20,657 bases of DNA from Bacillota bacterium (GTDB taxonomy: Bacteria > Bacillota > Clostridia > Christensenellales > Pumilibacteraceae), in assembly GCA_009787685.1 (NCBI GenBank), contig WQSV01000006.1, forward strand, positions 1-20,657, read 5' to 3'. The stretch's first letter is position 1; each line of letters opens with the position of its first letter. A model generated the notes under the pieces. It saw only the letters and a list, made by a program, of their open reading frames with translations, had not been told where the DNA came from and did not search any database. Both the position numbers and the translations under genes were made by a program. Shown here one piece after another: positions 14,250 to 20,657 of the stretch.

Positions 14250-14526
14250 TGTCAAGGGTCTTCGACCCCTCTGTTGGGGGATTTCTAGTGATAGCAATCT
14301 TTCACAAAAGTATCTTCTATGCTTTTGTCGGAGAGTTTCTCGTAATAGCAGTCTCTCACAAATGGGATGAAAGCCCTTGTCAACAGTTTTCAACTGTTTT
14401 GTCGGATTTTGCTCCTGTTCGCGTTCAGCGTCAAACGGGTCGAAGACCACTTGTTAACAGTCTTCGACTGCTTTGTCTGGTTTTGCTTGCACTCGTATTC
14501 AGCGTCAAGAGGGTCGAAGACCCCAG
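14250..14526. repeat. Triloop mini-hairpin array, four units
   Basis: Mini-hairpins in order: GGGTC-TTC-GACCC (14256-14268), GTATC-TTC-TATGC (14310-14322, imperfect), GGGAT-GAA-AGCCC (14364-14376, one mismatch), CAGTT-TTC-AACTG (14384-14396), GGGTC-GAA-GACCA (14437-14449, one mismatch), CAGTC-TTC-GACTG (14458-14470) and GGGTC-GAA-GACCC (14511-14523). Flanks repeat CTTGTCAA and GCGTCAA. Open frames across it are by-products of the repeats. Between 14527 and 14712 I see nothing beyond AT-rich sequence. Confidence 0.82.
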
Positions 14527-14712
14527 TGTTCAATATTTTAGCAACTATGACTGACTTTAAGAACTGTTGTGTGTTGAGTAGTCAAGTTGATGGTCACGGG
14601 CAATATGGAAATTTTATTGCTTATTACACTATAAAGCAAGTATAAAACAAATATGGAAAAAAGTCAACAAAATATTCACAAAAAATTTTTAAAATTATTT
14701 TTGAAAAAACTA

Positions 14713-14741
14713 TTGACTTTTCGTAAATAGTGTGGTATCAT
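14713..14741 (+). promoter_or_regulatory. Promoter of the lipoprotein operon
   Basis: TTGACT (14713-14718), a 17-bp spacer and TATCAT (14736-14741), preceded by TG one base upstream (TGG-TATCAT), an extended -10. Transcription would start near 14748, giving a leader of about 115 bases. Confidence 0.72.
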
Positions 14742-14746
14742 TAGGC

Positions 14747-14777
14747 ATAATATTGTTATCAATGATAACAATATTAT
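14747..14777. promoter_or_regulatory. Perfect 31-bp dyad at the transcription start
   Basis: ATAATATTGTTATCA and TGATAACAATATTAT are exact inverse copies around a single A at 14762. It begins six bases after the -10, so a bound protein would block initiation. The length and symmetry suit a dimeric MarR or TetR type repressor. It has no T-tail and low GC, so it is unlikely to be a terminator. Confidence 0.75.
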
Positions 14778-14800
14778 GGAAAATTGGCAAAAAAGTAGGT

Positions 14801-14833
14801 GACTTGACAGGGGTCTTCGATTCTTGTCAAGTT
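14801..14833 (+). promoter_or_regulatory. Leader hairpin: solitary triloop element
   Basis: GGGTC-TTC-GATTC (14811-14823) is extended outward by CTTGACA (14803-14809) and TGTCAAG (14825-14831). With three G-U pairs it makes one continuous stem of about 14 bp with a TTC loop, ending roughly 15 bases before the AAGGAG of the lipoprotein gene. It is the same motif as in the arrays, placed in an untranslated leader. Confidence 0.65.
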
Positions 14834-14862
14834 AACTTCATAATAAAAAGGAGATAAAAACT

Positions 14863-17800
14863 ATGAAAAAATTGAAATTACTTATTGCGATTTCGGTCAT
14901 GATGGTTCTTTCTGTTGTCATGCTTGTGGCATGCAATGGTGAAACTTATAGTGTCAGTTGGACTTCGCCAGCTTCGCTTTCGGTTGTTGCGAGTGTTGGT
15001 GGGGAGACTATCACAAGTCCAGAGCAAGTTGACGAGGGATCCCAAGTTCAATTTAGTTGGACAGTTCCATCGGGTTATTCAGGAATGAGAATTGTTCGTG
15101 ATGGCGTTCCAGTCCATATTCAAAACCAAATCGGACCGGGAACATGGACGACGGCGGGCATCACGGCTGATCAATCTTTCACTTTTGAGCTGATTGCAAT
15201 TCCATATGATTGCGTTCATTGTGAGGATGTTGGATGTCCAGAGTGTGATGAACTTTACCATTATGATTGCAGATTGTGTCGAGATGTTCTTTGCCCAGTT
15301 TGCGACCCACTCTATCATTTTGTTTGCAGACCATGCAGAGACATGGGTTGCGCGCTTTGCGTCCTTTGTTTTTATGGTTGTGAGTGGGGAGAAGATGTTG
15401 TTTGTGGAGAAATTTGCCAAACTTGCGGAGATGTTTTCAGATGCAACGACTGTGCCCCTTGCGCACTTTTGCTTGCTCAAAGACTTCCTCATGATTTTGC
15501 AAGCCTAGGGCTTGTTTCTTCAGTGGCTGTTTCGGGTAACCAGTATGTCGTGACGATTCCTTATTATGCTATTCAATATTATCAACATGTTTGGGGTCAA
15601 AGCATTGGAAGAGTCCCAGCGGAAAATTCGTTTGTTATTGTTTTTCATTCAATAGCTGCTGCGACAGCTGCTGCGACTCCAAACTGCACTCAAGTTCAAA
15701 ATGCCTTGATTCGTGGTGGAAATGCTTTTGCAAGGTGGCTTGTCACTAATGTTGTGAGATTAGGAGCGCCCGGGTCAATGGCGGATCCAAACAATCCACA
15801 GGTTTCAAACCCTCGTTTCTTCTTTCAAATGCAAGATGTCGTCACGGCGCTTGAACTTCAAGGAATTGAAGTTGAGACAGCACTTTCTCCGTCTGCTTTC
15901 ATGACACTTGCTTGGGGCGGACAACAATTCATGGGCGAAGCGGCACAGTTCTCGGCTTGGATTTTTGCTTGCAATGATTGGGCGGAAGCGGCGATGGATA
16001 TGCCATTTGCATTCATGGAAGGAACTGCTCCACCGCTAACAGTGCGTTTTGGAAACATTGTTTTTGGTGGAAATGCTGGACTCATTCACTTTGTCAGAGC
16101 ATTTATTGATGACGAATTCTGTTTGGTGGAAGGCGAAGGTGGATGCCGATGCGTTGGAGAATTGGTCTTGATTTCAGCGGATGTTTTCTTGATGGATGGT
16201 ATTGGTTTCTTTGAAATAAGAACTCCAACCAATCCATTCCTTGTTGGAGGAGAAAGACTCACGAGAGGTGAAGTCATCACTGTTGAGGTTGAAGTTCGCA
16301 GAGGTTGGGTTGTTTCAGTTTATATCGGTTCAAATATTCACGTTTTCAGAGAAGGAACTCACATTGTTTCGACAACTGTCGCGAACTACACGGTCATGAT
16401 TATGTTCCGTTCAAGCATTTATGTTGAGTTTCTTGCTCTTCAATTCCATGGCAGTGGATGGATGGTTGAGTATAGACAATCCGAGCTCGCAATAGAACAG
16501 ACTCTTGCGATGATGGCGATGAGAGATGATGAATTTGTTATTGCTCATCACATGTCAACTCCACAAGTTGCGAACAGAATAAAAGAAACGATTTTGGTTG
16601 ACCTTGGAATTTCAGATGACACTCATATTTGGGTCGCGACATATCACACTTTGATTATTTGGGGAACTGAGTCGGCGGTTAGGGAAGCGCTGTTGACCTT
16701 GCATGTTCCAGAAGGTTTGCTTGGTCAATACATGACTCAAGTCGAATTTGTTGAATTTGAGTTCACTTATCTGGCTGAATGGGTGAGCTTCGTTTGGGAA
16801 ATTGAGTCAGTGTTCGTCTTCCCGATGTGGCCAGAATTTTTCTTCCCTCTTTCGGGACATGGGCCTTATTATCTCTATATCGCGGAGAGCTTCAGAGTTT
16901 ATTTGAATAATGAAATGTTCTATGTCACAAGAGCCTACACTCGCGAAGGTGCTTTGAGAGTTGCAACACAAATGGCGATTGATGACCTTATTTGGAGTTG
17001 GGAGTTGTTGGTTGAACTATGCACTTGTTGCGAAAAAATAGTTTTCTTTGGTCAGTGTCATGACACGGTGAATCAGTTCAGATTGAGATTCCCATCACGT
17101 AACATTGTCATCACTCTTGACTATATCAATTATCTAGAAGATATTTTCAATGCATTGCAAGAATGCACAGAGTATGTTTGGTCATTTGCTCCATTCAAAC
17201 TAAGAGGAGACATTTGGAACTGGGGAGCTTTCACTCCATACTATTTGGAAGGATTCCTAGCGTTTGAGCATGTGGCTGGGCAGTGGGATGCTGAAATTTA
17301 CATCTTTAAACTCAACTCTCCAGAAATTGCTTATATCTTTGCTCTTGAGCAAGTAGCGGTTTCCGATTCTTATGCTGCTATCTGTGATTGTTGCGAGCAA
17401 ATCGTTATTTTTGGATTCCCAATTTTGAGGTTTGGTCAGCGAGTAAGTCCTATTGCTCCTTTTTTAAGTTGTGTTTATTTTGAACAATTCGGCTTTAGAA
17501 ACATTGAAATTCCGTTCTCTGCAGTTGGAGACTGGAGATTTGATTGGCATGGAGACGTTCCATTCACAAGAACAAATGCGACAATTCACATCAGAGGCGG
17601 GTTCTTGACTTGGAGAGAAAACAACATTCCGAAAAAACGTGCTTCTATTGTCATGGAAGACCTTCATCATCATGGTGAATCTATAGTTCTTGAGTGGTCT
17701 TGGGTCGCAGATGGTTTTGAAGCAATGCCTGCTAGAGTTCGAGTGACTCAAGAATGGATTTCTATGTCCTTGAACACTCACTTGGAAACAGAAGGACTGA

Positions 17801-18249
17801 TGTATCTTGCATTTTTTGAAAGATTTGATTGGAATCCGCCTGTGGGTATTTGCGAGGATTGCTGGCAAGAAGCGTGTTTGTGTGCATATATTTGTTACGA
17901 ATGCGGACGCTATCCATGTGCTTGTTGGATGAATGAACCGGGAATTCCGATTAACATCAACACGGCAGGAACGCCGAGTGGAACGCAAGTAGTCGTCTTA
18001 AACAGACAAGCAGGATCTGATATGCTGACTGGAATAGTTCCTCCGGGAGTCACACAGCTTATTCTTCAATTAATAGTTCCTTATGGGTATAGAGTGATTG
18101 AAGTTAACATCAATGGAACAATTTTCACCCATTATGGGCCGAATTATATTAATGAGTCAATGTTAGAGGGAAGACCAGATTTTATTTACCTTGATTTGGT
18201 GGGGAATGAAACGGCAATTAATATTTCGCTAACGGTTGTTGCGATCTAG
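14863..18249 (+). CDS. Large cysteine-rich lipoprotein
   Basis: 1128 aa, exported and lipid-anchored: the signal peptide MKKLKLLIAISVMM ends in the lipobox LVAC with Cys24. An N-terminal beta-type domain (about residues 28-112, with VSWTSPASL and FSWTVPSGY) is shared with the downstream lipoprotein. A cysteine cluster (residues 117-200, 20 Cys) follows, built from three tandem 19-residue repeats of the form CxxCxxxxCxxC. The long middle has no family I recognise. Cys pairs recur as CTCCEKIVFFG (near 721) and CDCCEQIVIFG (near 841), then a CxxC-rich block at 997-1022. A final beta domain (GTQVVVLNRQ, IVPPGVTQLILQL) ends the protein. AAGGAG precedes ATG 14863. Cysteines outside the membrane could bind metal or form disulfides. 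The function is unknown. Confidence 0.85.
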   Translation: MKKLKLLIAISVMMVLSVVMLVACNGETYSVSWTSPASLSVVASVGGETITSPEQVDEGSQVQFSWTVPSGYSGMRIVRDGVPVHIQNQIGPGTWTTAGITADQSFTFELIAIPYDCVHCEDVGCPECDELYHYDCRLCRDVLCPVCDPLYHFVCRPCRDMGCALCVLCFYGCEWGEDVVCGEICQTCGDVFRCNDCAPCALLLAQRLPHDFASLGLVSSVAVSGNQYVVTIPYYAIQYYQHVWGQSIGRVPAENSFVIVFHSIAAATAAATPNCTQVQNALIRGGNAFARWLVTNVVRLGAPGSMADPNNPQVSNPRFFFQMQDVVTALELQGIEVETALSPSAFMTLAWGGQQFMGEAAQFSAWIFACNDWAEAAMDMPFAFMEGTAPPLTVRFGNIVFGGNAGLIHFVRAFIDDEFCLVEGEGGCRCVGELVLISADVFLMDGIGFFEIRTPTNPFLVGGERLTRGEVITVEVEVRRGWVVSVYIGSNIHVFREGTHIVSTTVANYTVMIMFRSSIYVEFLALQFHGSGWMVEYRQSELAIEQTLAMMAMRDDEFVIAHHMSTPQVANRIKETILVDLGISDDTHIWVATYHTLIIWGTESAVREALLTLHVPEGLLGQYMTQVEFVEFEFTYLAEWVSFVWEIESVFVFPMWPEFFFPLSGHGPYYLYIAESFRVYLNNEMFYVTRAYTREGALRVATQMAIDDLIWSWELLVELCTCCEKIVFFGQCHDTVNQFRLRFPSRNIVITLDYINYLEDIFNALQECTEYVWSFAPFKLRGDIWNWGAFTPYYLEGFLAFEHVAGQWDAEIYIFKLNSPEIAYIFALEQVAVSDSYAAICDCCEQIVIFGFPILRFGQRVSPIAPFLSCVYFEQFGFRNIEIPFSAVGDWRFDWHGDVPFTRTNATIHIRGGFLTWRENNIPKKRASIVMEDLHHHGESIVLEWSWVADGFEAMPARVRVTQEWISMSLNTHLETEGLMYLAFFERFDWNPPVGICEDCWQEACLCAYICYECGRYPCACWMNEPGIPININTAGTPSGTQVVVLNRQAGSDMLTGIVPPGVTQLILQLIVPYGYRVIEVNINGTIFTHYGPNYINESMLEGRPDFIYLDLVGNETAINISLTVVAI

Positions 18250-18259
18250 ATTCAAATTT

Positions 18260-18354
18260 CAATGATTGGATTTTTTTGGGGGATGGAGACTAGGTGAATG
18301 GCAGTTGTCAACTTGATTTCACTTTTCCCATCCCCAAAAATTCAACAATCATTG
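18260..18354. repeat. Long palindrome between the two lipoprotein genes
   Basis: CAATGATTG (18260-18268) pairs with CAATCATTG (18346-18354), and GGGGATGG (18279-18286) pairs with CCATCCCC (18328-18335), with T/A-rich pairing between the two. The loop contains GTTGTCAAC. It starts 11 bases after the stop codon, has no terminal T-run, and could act as an RNA stabiliser, a weak attenuator, or simply be a mobile repeat. Confidence 0.7.
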
Positions 18355-18398
18355 TGAGTGAATACTGAACAATGAACAATGTTCTAAGGAGTTAAAAA

Positions 18399-19184
18399 AT
18401 GAAAAAACGATTAGTCATTATTATTCTTTCTCTTGCGGTTGTTTTTGCGTCACTTGGAATTTTCACGGGATGTGAAAATGGTGACAATGAAACAAATCAC
18501 AGAGTTAGTTGGTCGGCGGAAGTCGGGCTAACAGTTTTGGCGGACTCGAACAATTCGGAGTTTGTCAGTGGTGGAAACATTGCAAGTGGCGGAGATATTC
18601 GTTTTTCGTGGTTCGGAGTTCAGAGTGGATATCAACTAGAAATTTACGAGGGCGCAACTAGGATTCATTTTTTTGCGGGAGACGGACATTTTTATTTGAG
18701 AGATGTTCGCGCTAATCGTAATCTTGATTTTAGCGTTGGGGAGATTGTCCATGTTCCAGATTGTGATGTTTGTCTTGATTCGGGAGAACATTGTCGCAAT
18801 TGTTGTGATGATGAAGATTGCCAAACTTGCACTGCTGCGAGAATTAATATTATTTTCATGGGTGCAAGAGCCGGAGTAGAGTCTTGGGGGATTTATGACG
18901 CTAATGGAAATGCTTTGAATTTTAGTAATATTCCAAGCGGACATCAATTTCAAGTAAGAGCAGGCGATATTTTGACACTAAGATGGAACAGCGACATAGA
19001 AGGGTGGGGGATGTTCATGAGAATTGGTGGAGATGTCATTTTGAGAACGAACACCGATGGACAGATTGAAGAGATGGACCCAAGACTCACAAGAGACGGG
19101 GACAACTGGGAAATTGAAATTGAAGTCTTGAGGGCACATTCATTGTCACCCCTAGTGATTTTAATGAACATAACCGATCTTTGA
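18399..19184 (+). CDS. Cysteine-containing lipoprotein, paralogue of the upstream gene
   Basis: 261 aa with a lipoprotein signal: MKKRLVIIILSLAVVF and a lipobox ending FTGC, Cys25. Residues about 35-115 match the N-terminal domain of the upstream lipoprotein. HRVSWSAEVGLTVLA corresponds to YSVSWTSPASLSVVA, and IRFSWFGVQSGY corresponds to VQFSWTVPSGY. Both are followed by a Cys cluster, here CDVCLDSGEHCRNCC and DCQTC. The remaining 110 residues (NIIFMGARAGVESWGIYD to ITDL) look beta-rich, and I do not recognise them. AAGGAG (18386-18391) precedes ATG 18399. The 149-base gap holds a long palindrome and no clear promoter, so co-transcription with the large lipoprotein is likely. It looks like a duplicated module with a different C-terminal domain. 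Confidence 0.83.
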   Translation: MKKRLVIIILSLAVVFASLGIFTGCENGDNETNHRVSWSAEVGLTVLADSNNSEFVSGGNIASGGDIRFSWFGVQSGYQLEIYEGATRIHFFAGDGHFYLRDVRANRNLDFSVGEIVHVPDCDVCLDSGEHCRNCCDDEDCQTCTAARINIIFMGARAGVESWGIYDANGNALNFSNIPSGHQFQVRAGDILTLRWNSDIEGWGMFMRIGGDVILRTNTDGQIEEMDPRLTRDGDNWEIEIEVLRAHSLSPLVILMNITDL

Positions 19185-19233
19185 CTTGTTTGATAAAAGC
19201 CAAAAATTTTAAATGCCCGTGTGGCATGACGAA

Positions 19234-19263
19234 AAAAAAAGACACCATCTGGTGTCTTTTTTT
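19234..19263 (+). terminator. Intrinsic terminator of the lipoprotein operon
   Basis: GACACC (19241-19246) and GGTGTC (19251-19256) form a stem around ATCT, with seven As before and seven Ts after (19257-19263). It lies 50 bases after the stop codon. Confidence 0.9.
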
Positions 19264-19265
19264 GT

Positions 19266-19662
19266 TTGGCAAGGGCTTTCAGTCCCGCTGTTGGAGATTA
19301 CTTTTACTTGAACTTCTCCGACAAAGGCATCAAAGATGCGTGTTAACAGTCTTCGACTGATTTGTCGGGTTCTGCTTGCATTCATATTCAGCATCAAACG
19401 GGTCGAAGACCCCTTGTCAACAGTCTTCGACTGCTTTGTCTGGTTCTGCTTGCACTCGCATTCAGCGTCAAGAGCGTCGAAGACCCTTGTCAAGCATCTT
19501 TGATGCCTTTGTCGGAGAAGTTCAAGTAATAGCAATTCCCTTCAAAAGGGCTGAAAGTCCTTGACAAGGGTCTTCAACTCTTCTGTTGGGGGATTTTTAG
19601 TAATAGTAATCTTTCACAAAAGTATTAAAGATGCTTGACAAGGGGGGTCTTCGACCCTTTTG
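19266..19662. repeat. Triloop mini-hairpin array, largest copy
   Basis: Hairpins in order: GGGCT-TTC-AGTCC (19273-19285), GCATC-AAA-GATGC (19327-19339), CAGTC-TTC-GACTG (19347-19359), GGGTC-GAA-GACCC (19400-19412), CAGTC-TTC-GACTG (19421-19433), GCGTC-GAA-GACCC (19474-19486, one mismatch), GCATC-TTT-GATGC (19494-19506), GGGCT-GAA-AGTCC (19548-19560), GGGTC-TTC-AACTC (19568-19580, imperfect), GTATT-AAA-GATGC (19622-19634, two G-U) and GGGTC-TTC-GACCC (19645-19657). Pyrimidine and purine triloops mostly alternate. The array fills the gap between the terminator and the next promoter; no gene is seen in it. Confidence 0.85.
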
Positions 19663-19710
19663 ACGGAGAGTGCAAATATATGCAGAACTCGACAAAACAG
19701 TTGAAAACAG

Positions 19711-19739
19711 TTGACAATGTTTGGTGTATGTGGTATAAT
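19711..19739 (+). promoter_or_regulatory. Perfect consensus SigA promoter
   Basis: TTGACA (19711-19716), exactly 17 bp, then TATAAT (19734-19739), with TGG directly before the -10 as an extended element. It would start transcription near 19746, ahead of GGGAGG at 19765-19770. This is the strongest promoter in the window. Confidence 0.9.
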
Positions 19740-19778
19740 TTAGATGATTTAAAGTTTGTTTTTTGGGAGGTTGTGGCG

Positions 19779-20657
19779 ATGATGAAAACGAAAACTAAGT
19801 TTCGCAATATTGAAATTTTGGAAAAGGCTTCAAACAAAAAAGGAGATTTGTTTGGCCGATTGATGGCGGATTTTTTTCACTCTGTTGGTTTTGGTGAGCC
19901 ACGATTGAACATTCACAAATCTGGACGAGAAATCGATATTGAAGCTTATCACAGGCACGAGAAAAAGATTGCAATAGCAGAATGCAAAGCTGAGCAAAAA
20001 AAGATTGGGGGAGGCGAGGTTAATAAGTTTCGAGGTGCGTTTGTTGTTGAAAAAGAAAAAAGAGAAGATAGGGAAGGTATAGACGCTGTTGGGTATTATG
20101 TTTCTTTGTCTGGTTTCACCGAGACAGAGAAAGAACAAGAAAGCGAAGCGGGAGGAAGCAGTGTCATATTGATTGACTCTCAAACAATAGTCAATGAGCT
20201 TATTAATGGTCGAATACTTGTTTCAATAGAACAAGCCATGGTTGACTTGGCGCCATTATTAATGGCTGAAATGAAGATATTGGAAAATGTTGATTTGTGT
20301 GCTTGTGAAAATGGGTGGATATGGGTTTTTTATTTTTCAAACAGCGACGGGATTTCTCCGACTCATTGTGCATTTGTTCATGCTGATGGAAAATCGCTTG
20401 TTGGAAAGTTGGCGAAGGAGTTGCACGGTTTTGAAAAGTTTAAGAATCTAAATTTATTAAACAAAGAGCATACTCCAGAAGAAGCGATTGAAAAAAAAAT
20501 AAAAAAAGCAAAAGAGAGTTATTTTGATTATTTGAAAAATGAATTAGGGCATATTCAGTTTGATGGAATGCCGACAGATAACGAAAAGGGTGTTGTTAAA
20601 GTTAACTTGGAAAATATTTTTGTTCCTTTGCGTTTTGATGAGATGCATGAAAAAAGT
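19779..20657 (+). CDS. PD-(D/E)XK nuclease-domain protein, probable nuclease-NACHT defence NTPase (3' partial)
   Basis: 293 residues are visible and the frame is open at the window end. ATG 19779 (or the adjacent ATG 19782) follows GGGAGG by eight bases. The N-terminal 110 residues form an Mrr/restriction-endonuclease-like domain. KGDLFGRLMADFFHSVGFG is the leading helix, GREIDIEA carries Asp53, and IAIAECKAE carries Glu68 and Lys70, giving the D...ExK catalytic set. A linker with several helices follows. The last visible segment, VVKVNLENIFVPLRF, resembles the stretch that precedes the P-loop in bacterial NACHT/STAND NTPases, where a nuclease effector is triggered by phage sensing. The P-loop itself lies beyond the window, so the NACHT assignment is inference; the nuclease domain is seen directly. 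It stands alone behind its own strong promoter. Confidence 0.7.
   Translation, partial: MMKTKTKFRNIEILEKASNKKGDLFGRLMADFFHSVGFGEPRLNIHKSGREIDIEAYHRHEKKIAIAECKAEQKKIGGGEVNKFRGAFVVEKEKREDREGIDAVGYYVSLSGFTETEKEQESEAGGSSVILIDSQTIVNELINGRILVSIEQAMVDLAPLLMAEMKILENVDLCACENGWIWVFYFSNSDGISPTHCAFVHADGKSLVGKLAKELHGFEKFKNLNLLNKEHTPEEAIEKKIKKAKESYFDYLKNELGHIQFDGMPTDNEKGVVKVNLENIFVPLRFDEMHEKS

Noticed and set aside
14192..14645. Overlapping small open frames in the repeat array
   Set aside because: Their products translate the hairpin repeats in several frames, and no ribosome site or family similarity is seen.
14747..14777. Terminator
   Set aside because: It is a perfect but AT-only dyad with a one-base centre, no T-tail, and a position at the predicted transcription start, so an operator fits better.
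14742..14862. Riboswitch in the lipoprotein leader
   Set aside because: Only one simple hairpin of the local repeat type is seen, with no conserved aptamer that I recognise.
15079..15492. Antisense open frame opposite the large lipoprotein
   Set aside because: It is a shadow of the Cys-rich coding region, with no ribosome site and no recognisable protein features.
14250..19662. CRISPR array
   Set aside because: The repeats are diverged, hairpin-bearing units of about 55-75 bp without identical direct repeats or unique spacers of even length, and no cas gene is present.
6805..19662. Integron attC sites
   Set aside because: The units lack the RYYYAAC...GTTRRRY ends, no cassettes lie between them, and no integrase is seen.
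1..20657. tRNA or rRNA genes
   Set aside because: No cloverleaf with a TTCGANNC arm and CCA-type acceptor pairing and no rRNA segment was found; TTCGA matches belong to the triloop hairpins.

Overview
This window is an AT-rich chromosomal segment with standard genetic code. TGG is used for Trp and TGA ends the gene at 18399-19184. It looks like an uncultured Clostridia-type member of the Bacillota. The basis is an AddA/AddB pair rather than RecBCD, SigA-type TTGACA/TATAAT promoters, AAGGAG ribosome sites, intrinsic terminators, and a FabT-like MarR regulator beside a DegV (FakB-type) gene. The species cannot be named from the sequence alone.

Layout. (1) 1-543: the 3' end of a small membrane protein with a C-terminal zinc ribbon, then a repeat-filled gap. 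(2) 833-10607, all on the + strand: addB, an alpha/beta-hydrolase-like protein, signal peptidase I, and addA. AddA and AddB form the helicase-nuclease that resects double-strand breaks; here the two genes are about 3 kb apart. None of these four genes has a recognisable Shine-Dalgarno site. (3) 10978-13652: a likely lipid module. A YgjV-type membrane protein and a DegV protein are read leftward, and a FabT-like MarR regulator is read rightward. The divergent region carries two GTTTGA-TTG-TCAAAC-type dyads. (4) 13757-14221: a second MarR regulator, read leftward. (5) 14863-19184: two paralogous, cysteine-rich lipoproteins, with a near-consensus promoter and a perfect 31-bp dyad at the expected start of transcription. 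(6) 19779 to the window end: a truncated gene with a PD-(D/E)XK nuclease domain, behind a perfect-consensus promoter. I read it as the start of a nuclease-NACHT type defence protein.

The most unusual feature is the repeat content. First, at least five related palindromic elements lie inside the addA and addB reading frames, all on the same strand and in the same frame. They add peptides of about 55-100 residues containing M(Q/H)N...C and ...NNC motifs, and a second in-frame palindrome family is also present. This resembles the Rickettsia palindromic element (RPE) phenomenon but in a different lineage and with different sequence. Second, three intergenic arrays (about 6805-6956, 14250-14526 and 19266-19662) are built from mini-hairpins with 4-5-bp arms and a TTC/TTT or GAA/AAA triloop. 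The arm sequences change while pairing is kept, so the dyad itself appears to be conserved. A solitary copy forms a longer hairpin in the 5' leader of the large lipoprotein gene. Third, a further family recurs at 620-780 and 10671-10758.
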